Assembly: GCF_001875665.1 (NCBI RefSeq)
Contig: NZ_MLAL01000016.1
Coordinates: forward strand, 310,001-374,000
Direction of reading: 5' to 3'
DNA from: Corynebacterium sp. NML130628
Lineage (GTDB): Bacteria > Actinomycetota > Actinomycetes > Mycobacteriales > Mycobacteriaceae
Length of the DNA stretch: 64,000 nt
A model generated the notes under the pieces. That model was not told where the DNA came from. It was given only the letters and a program-made list of their open reading frames with translations, and made no database searches. The position numbers and the translations under genes are program-made. Of the stretch, positions 59,859-64,000 are shown one piece after another (within the stretch, counting starts at the first letter, position 1; every line of letters starts with the position of its first letter).

Positions 59859-61088
59859 ATGCATTCTTGGCCACAACCTGTTGTTCCTGCTGTTTCTGGT
59901 ACTCCTGTGCCCCTGTCTCTGTTCGACACCGCTGATGGAGTGGTAAAACCCATTGACACGACGCCGAATCAGTCCGGAAAGGTGGGGCTGTATGTCTGTG
60001 GCATTACGCCATACGACTCCACTCATCTTGGACACGCGGCTACTTACCTTTCCTTTGACCTGATTTATCGTCAGTTGCTTGCCAATGGCCACGATGTTCA
60101 TTACGTGCAGAACATCACTGATGTCGATGATCCGCTGTTTGAGCGTGCAGAGCGAGATGGCGTGGACTGGCGCGAGCTGGGAACCGAGCAGATCAACCTC
60201 TTCCGTAGCGACATGGAGGTGCTGTCCGTCATCCCTCCGCAGGATTACGTTGGCGCTATGGAGACAGTTGGCGAAGTGATCGACATGGTGAAGTGTCTCC
60301 TCGACGTCGGGGCAGCCTACAAGGTTGACCACGGCGATATTTATGCTGACATTACAGCGACGAAGCAGTTCGGCTACGAGTCAAACATGACTCGTGAGCA
60401 GATGGAGCACTTTTTTGCTGAACGCGGAGGGGATCCCGATCGCGAGGGGAAGCGCGACCCCCTCGATGCGCTGTTGTGGCGTGGGCACCGCGAAGGGGAA
60501 CCAGCATGGGAATCACCGTTCGGCCCAGGTCGCCCAGGGTGGCACGTGGAGTGTTCCGCCATTGCGGCTAATCGGCTTGGCCTGCCATTCGCAATCCAAG
60601 GTGGTGGGTCTGACCTTGCATTCCCACACCACGAGTTTTCCGCAGCCCATGCTGAGGCGGCTTCAGGCGTACCTCGGATGGCTCATCACTACGTGCACAC
60701 AGGCATGATCGCGCTTGACGGAGTGAAGATGTCGAAATCTCTCGGCAATTTGGTCTTTGTTCACAAGCTGACAGAACAAGGCCATCCCGCTTCCGCAATC
60801 CGCCTCGCTGTGTTCTCTGGCCATTACCGTCAAGACCGTGATTTTTCCTACGAGGTGCTTGAACAGGCTGAACGTCGACTAAGCGAATGGGGCAAGATGC
60901 TCCGCCAGACAGAGGAGCCTTCACAGGTGGAGCAAACCATCCAGGATTTGCGCCAAGCACTTGCCAACGACCTCGACACGCCAGCTGCGCTCCGAATTAT
61001 CGACGCCGCCACTGGTGACTTTGACGGCCGACTTCGACAAGCAATCGATGGTCTCTTAGGGGTAAAGGTGGGGAACTGCGATGCATAA
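59859..61088 (+). CDS. mshC: Cysteine:1D-myo-inosityl 2-amino-2-deoxy-glucopyranoside ligase
   Basis: It links cysteine to GlcN-inositol, the ATP-dependent third step of mycothiol synthesis. The protein belongs to the CysS-related ligases. The 409-residue product has the HxGH motif in [11 protein letters not shown] (about 50-60), the KMSKS motif in [12 protein letters not shown] (about 285), and TGMIALDG. It starts [12 protein letters not shown], the normal N-terminus; ATG 59859 is chosen by the -10 hexamer. It overlaps the following gene by 8 bp. Confidence 0.95.
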   Translation: MHSWPQPVVPAVSGTPVPLSLFDTADGVVKPIDTTPNQSGKVGLYVCGITPYDSTHLGHAATYLSFDLIYRQLLANGHDVHYVQNITDVDDPLFERAERDGVDWRELGTEQINLFRSDMEVLSVIPPQDYVGAMETVGEVIDMVKCLLDVGAAYKVDHGDIYADITATKQFGYESNMTREQMEHFFAERGGDPDREGKRDPLDALLWRGHREGEPAWESPFGPGRPGWHVECSAIAANRLGLPFAIQGGGSDLAFPHHEFSAAHAEAASGVPRMAHHYVHTGMIALDGVKMSKSLGNLVFVHKLTEQGHPASAIRLAVFSGHYRQDRDFSYEVLEQAERRLSEWGKMLRQTEEPSQVEQTIQDLRQALANDLDTPAALRIIDAATGDFDGRLRQAIDGLLGVKVGNCDA

Positions 61089-61464
61089 TCTCCGCAGGGT
61101 TTTCCAACCGGATGTTGACGAATTCATCGACAACCTAAGAATCTTTGCGACGGGCGAGTATCTGCAAGAGCAGGACCTTGCACTCTGGGAGCCCCCCTTC
61201 GATTCTGCAGTGCTGCCTGAGCTCAAACAGATCCTTGAGATCTTTCTTGACACCGCTTCGCTCGTCGCTCAGCCAGTCGACGACGCCACCATCGAAGACC
61301 TCTTCACTGGTCTCAGGTCCAACCTGAATGAGTTCAACGCAAAGCATCAGTACGCAGTGCTTGAGCCGGAGGAAATGGCGGATATTGAAGGGCTGTTCGC
61401 GAAGGTTGCTGCACAACTCGGCGCCGATCCATCTACCGTGCAGGGGCTATTCGATCGTGAGTAG
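61081..61464 (+). CDS. Small conserved protein of unknown function downstream of mshC
   Basis: The 127-residue product [20 protein letters not shown] contains no motif I can recognise. Its first 8 bp overlap the mshC stop, and AGGTGGGG lies just upstream, so it is translated with mshC. Its stop overlaps the start of the broken HAD phosphatase gene. It is probably helical by its residue pattern. I do not infer a function from position. Confidence 0.6.
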   Translation: MHNLRRVFQPDVDEFIDNLRIFATGEYLQEQDLALWEPPFDSAVLPELKQILEIFLDTASLVAQPVDDATIEDLFTGLRSNLNEFNAKHQYAVLEPEEMADIEGLFAKVAAQLGADPSTVQGLFDRE

Positions 61465-62125
61465 GATTTGCATCCCTCAAGCAGTGCTTTGGGATATGGA
61501 TGGTACGCTCATCAATACGGAGCCACTTTGGGAGTAGGCGACGTTCGAGCTCTCCGAGCTTTTAGGCAAGCGGCTTTCTCCAGAGGAGCGTCAGAAAGCT
61601 GAAGGCGTTAGTTTTCCCGCCGCCCTCCAAATCATTACGAATTGGACGGGGCACACGTTGCAGCCTGGAGACACCGAGCGGCTGAAGCAATGGATGCAGA
61701 ACCGAATGAAGCAGCTTTTTTCGCAAGGATTTGAGCTCAACCCTGGCGTCCCTCACATGCTCAGGATGCTAAAGAGCAGCGGCATTCCAATGGCGATTGC
61801 GACAAATACAGAGCGCGCGCTCGCTCAAACCTGCATTGATTTCATCGATGAGGACTACTTTCAGGCAACAGTAACGGGCGATGAGGTTTCGAGCCCAAAA
61901 CCATCTCCTGATATATACCTGGAAGCAGCACGTTTAGTAGGGGCAGAGGCTCGGCACTGCATTGTTATTGAGGACTCTCAAGACGGTATGCAAGCAGCGG
62001 TAGAAGCAGGTACGCGCGTCCTCGGGCTAGCAGATACCGTTCCAAGTCCGGTCAAGAAGATCACGTTTTCCGATTTGCAGGAAGCATCGATACATGATGT
62101 TGCGACGTGGTACACAATGGCTTAA
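61457..62125 (+). pseudogene. HAD-superfamily phosphatase interrupted by an amber codon
   Basis: The frame from GTG 61457 encodes a HAD phosphatase (phosphoglycolate phosphatase or beta-phosphoglucomutase type). The N-terminal part has LWDMDGTLINTEPLWE with the nucleophile aspartates. TAG at 61535-61537 stops it, but the same frame continues immediately with ATFELSELLGKRLSPEERQK and runs to 62125 with motif II (AIATNTERA), motif III lysine (SSPKPSPD) and motif IV (IVIEDSQDGMQAA). Everything else is intact and no frameshift is seen. A single C-to-T change (CAG to TAG) would explain it. This could be a recent pseudogene, a sequencing error, or read-through. Confidence 0.85.
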
Positions 62126-62153
62126 AGCGCGCTCACACCACTGGGTTTTCCGC

Positions 62154-62159
62154 TAAGGT
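62154..62159 (+). promoter_or_regulatory. -10 element for leaderless hisE mRNA
   Basis: TAAGGT ends 7 nt before GTG 62167 with no Shine-Dalgarno sequence. Confidence 0.45.
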
Positions 62160-62166
62160 GTTGTGC

Positions 62167-62430
62167 GTGAAAGACTTCGATCAACTTTTTGCTCAGCTCA
62201 CCGAAACCGCAATCTCTAAGCGCCCGGATTCAAGCACGGTACAGGCGTTGGAGAAAGGCGCCCATTTCATTGGGAAGAAAATCATCGAAGAAGCTGGTGA
62301 AGTGTGGATCGCGGCTGAGTATCAGTCCGATGACGAGCTAGCCGAAGAGATGAGTCAGCTCATGTACTGGACCCAGGTAATGATGCTGCAGCGTGGGCTT
62401 ACCCCGGACGACATTTACAAATACCTCTAA
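62167..62430 (+). CDS. hisE: Phosphoribosyl-ATP pyrophosphatase
   Basis: It removes pyrophosphate from phosphoribosyl-ATP, the second step of histidine synthesis. The 87-residue protein has the typical [22 protein letters not shown] start and the metal-binding [22 protein letters not shown]. The frame extends back to 62107, but GTG 62167 is chosen by the -10 hexamer and normal length. hisG starts 11 nt downstream, so the pair forms a histidine operon. Confidence 0.95.
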   Translation: MKDFDQLFAQLTETAISKRPDSSTVQALEKGAHFIGKKIIEEAGEVWIAAEYQSDDELAEEMSQLMYWTQVMMLQRGLTPDDIYKYL

Positions 62431-62441
62431 GGACTACGCTG

Positions 62442-63290
62442 ATGATTAAGTTTGCGGTTCCCAACAAAGGCTCCTTGTCTGAAAAGGCTCTCCAAATCCT
62501 CAAAGAGGCTGGATACAAGGGGAGAGGCGCATCGAAGGCGCTGAATATCCTGGATGAGGAGAACGGGATTGAGTTCTTCTTCCTCCGCCCAAACGATATC
62601 GCAATTTATGTCGCCCAAGGCCACCTTGATCTTGGCATCACGGGGCGCGACCTGGCGCTCAACTCTCACGCGGAGGTAAAAGAGGTGCTGCCGTTAGGTT
62701 TCGGCGCATCCACTTTCCGATTTGCGGCTCCACGGTACGAAACATGGACGGTGCCTGATCTGGAGGGGAAGCGGATCGCTACTTCGTACCCACATCTGGT
62801 CGTGGATTACCTCAATGAGTTGGGAATCACGCCAAAGGAAGTCGTCGAGCTCGACGGAGCCGTCGAAATCTCTATCAAGCTTGGCGTCGCCGACGTTATT
62901 GCAGACGTCGTTTCCACGGGGACCACGTTGAGGCAACATGGGTTGGCTCCGTTCGGGGACCCAATTCTTGCCAGCGAAGCCGTCGTTATCAAGCGAAAGG
63001 GTGCGGCGCTGACGAGCAATCATGAGGTCGTGTTACAACGCATCCGCGGCATTTTGAATGCAGAAAACTTCCTGATGCTCGATTACAACGTGTGTCGGGA
63101 CAACCTCGACAAGGCGAGCGAACTGACCCCTGGCATGACCGGCCCGACAGTTTCTCCGCTTTCGCGTGAAAACTGGGTAGCGGTGCGTGCAATGGTCCCG
63201 CGAACGCAGGCAAATGCCGTGATGGATGCACTTTCGGAGATTGGTGCGGAGGCTATTTTAGCCACTCAGCTGCGCATTGCCCGCCTATAG
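62442..63290 (+). CDS. hisG: ATP phosphoribosyltransferase (long form, HisG_L)
   Basis: It condenses ATP with PRPP, the first and regulated step of histidine synthesis. At 282 residues it is the long form with a C-terminal regulatory domain, so no HisZ subunit is needed; histidine inhibition is expected from the family. Catalytic segments include PNKGSLSEKALQIL, ELDGAVEISIKLGVAD, and the PRPP loop VVSTGTTLRQHGL. ATG follows AAGGA. It is cotranscribed with hisE. Confidence 0.96.
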   Translation: MIKFAVPNKGSLSEKALQILKEAGYKGRGASKALNILDEENGIEFFFLRPNDIAIYVAQGHLDLGITGRDLALNSHAEVKEVLPLGFGASTFRFAAPRYETWTVPDLEGKRIATSYPHLVVDYLNELGITPKEVVELDGAVEISIKLGVADVIADVVSTGTTLRQHGLAPFGDPILASEAVVIKRKGAALTSNHEVVLQRIRGILNAENFLMLDYNVCRDNLDKASELTPGMTGPTVSPLSRENWVAVRAMVPRTQANAVMDALSEIGAEAILATQLRIARL

Positions 63291-63378
63291 ATTTTCAATT
63301 AAGCACCGATAACCCCTCCCTATCCCTAATAATAGGGTGGTATCAGTAGTCCAAAAGTTGCATCTCGCTCATTTTGCG

Positions 63379-63384
63379 TACAAT
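63379..63384 (+). promoter_or_regulatory. -10 element for leaderless aspA mRNA
   Basis: TACAAT ends 7 nt before the aspA ATG at 63392 with no Shine-Dalgarno sequence. A weak hairpin (CCCTA-ATAA-TAGGG, 63324-63337) lies upstream, after hisG. Confidence 0.5.
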
Positions 63385-63391
63385 CAGAACC

Positions 63392-64000
63392 ATGAGTAAT
63401 CGCATTGAAGAAGATCTGCTTGGCACACTCGAAGTGCCCTCCGACGTCTACTACGGCATCCACACCCTGCGCGCCGTTCACAACTTCCCGATCTCTGGGC
63501 AGACAATCAATGACCTGCCAGAGTTCATTCGGGGCATGGTGGAGGTGAAGAAAGCCACAGCACTGGCCAACAACCGCCTGCGCGTACTGCCAAAGAAGAA
63601 GGCAGACGCGATCGTCAAGGCCTGCGACGAGATTCTCGTCAATGGTCGCTGCATGGACCAGTTCCCAATCGACCAATTCCAGGGTGGCGCTGGCACCTCC
63701 CTGAACATGAACACCAACGAGGTCGTTGCCAACCTCGCGCTCGAAGTCCTCGGGGAGGAAAAGGGCAAGTACGACGTCATCAACCCGAACGATGACGTCA
63801 ACATGTCCCAGTCCACCAACGATGCATACCCAACCGGTCTGCGTCTCGGCCTGTACTACGCAGTGCAGGGGCTGCTCACTGAGCTCGAAGAACTGACCAA
63901 GGCACTCGACGCCAAGGGTGAAGAGTTCGACGACGTCATCAAGATGGGTCGCACCCAGCTTCAGGACGCAGTCCCGATGACGCTCGGCCAGGAGTTCGCC
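63392..64000 (+). CDS. aspA: Aspartate ammonia-lyase (N-terminal part)
   Basis: It converts aspartate to fumarate and ammonia. The window ends after 203 codons and cuts the gene. The visible part has the fumarase/aspartase superfamily N-terminus ([20 protein letters not shown]), [17 protein letters not shown], and the conserved [10 protein letters not shown] region. The catalytic serine loop lies beyond the window. A TACAAT hexamer 7 nt upstream suggests a leaderless mRNA. In corynebacteria aspA commonly follows hisE-hisG, as here. Confidence 0.9.
   Translation, partial: MSNRIEEDLLGTLEVPSDVYYGIHTLRAVHNFPISGQTINDLPEFIRGMVEVKKATALANNRLRVLPKKKADAIVKACDEILVNGRCMDQFPIDQFQGGAGTSLNMNTNEVVANLALEVLGEEKGKYDVINPNDDVNMSQSTNDAYPTGLRLGLYYAVQGLLTELEELTKALDAKGEEFDDVIKMGRTQLQDAVPMTLGQEFA

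Overview
The window is 64 kb of core chromosome from an actinobacterium of the Corynebacterium type (order Mycobacteriales). The evidence is MshC (mycothiol synthesis), MptB (lipomannan and lipoarabinomannan mannosylation), OpcA with an actinobacterial pentose-phosphate operon, WhiA, an AcnR-like regulator beside aconitase, a SufR-SufBDCSUT operon, and operator sequences that match C. glutamicum consensus sites. GC content is moderate by eye. I see no insertion sequence, prophage, CRISPR array, plasmid gene or toxin-antitoxin locus. Gene order strongly resembles the Rv1391-Rv1488 region of Mycobacterium tuberculosis as I remember it.

Layout. 1-16.9 kb, + strand: end of coaBC, metK, priA, def, fmt, rsmB, rpe, the riboflavin genes ribD-ribE-ribBA-ribH, a PH-domain membrane protein, uvrC, rapZ, yvcK-like and whiA. 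17.2-20.7 kb, + strand: gapA-pgk-tpiA and secG. 20.8-27.3 kb, - strand: the pentose-phosphate operon tkt-tal-zwf-opcA-pgl. 27.6-33.8 kb: ctaB (+), then, on the - strand, a diverged quinone-oxidoreductase-like protein, ctaA, an ABC-2 exporter and mptB. 33.9-40.2 kb, + strand: sufR and the complete Suf iron-sulfur assembly operon. 40.2-45.2 kb: ABC-F ATPase, a small membrane protein, a DUF711 (PFL-like) protein with its ACT-domain partner, a glutamine amidotransferase-like protein and acnR. 45.2-50.9 kb: aconitase (-), a small membrane protein and a secreted NlpC/P60 peptidoglycan hydrolase (+). 50.9-56.5 kb: ferrochelatase, unknowns, a NfeD/SPFH pair, an HTH protein and a TVP38-family membrane protein. 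56.5-64 kb: tRNA-Leu(GAG), pyrD, a lipoprotein, uppP, mshC, a small unknown protein, a HAD phosphatase gene broken by an in-frame amber codon, hisE, hisG and the start of aspA.

How the genes work together. The central-carbon block (glycolysis, pentose phosphate, aconitase) lies next to haem A synthesis, haem synthesis and iron-sulfur assembly, which supply cofactors to the respiratory chain and aconitase. Cell-envelope genes (mptB, NlpC/P60 hydrolase, uppP) are scattered among them.

Regulation visible in the sequence. There is a perfect McbR-type box inside a well-formed metK promoter, a GlxR/CRP-type palindrome upstream of gapA, an AcnR-type operator overlapping the likely acn promoter, a palindrome over the ctaA -10 region, and a candidate ydaO (c-di-AMP) riboswitch in the long leader of the NlpC/P60 gene. 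At about sixteen genes a TANNNT -10 hexamer lies 6-9 nt before the start codon, with no Shine-Dalgarno sequence between them. These genes are probably translated from leaderless mRNAs, and I used this to choose several starts.

I did not find a convincing undescribed multi-gene system. The points most worth a second look are the amber-interrupted HAD phosphatase, the structured NlpC/P60 leader, and the palindromes at acn and ctaA.
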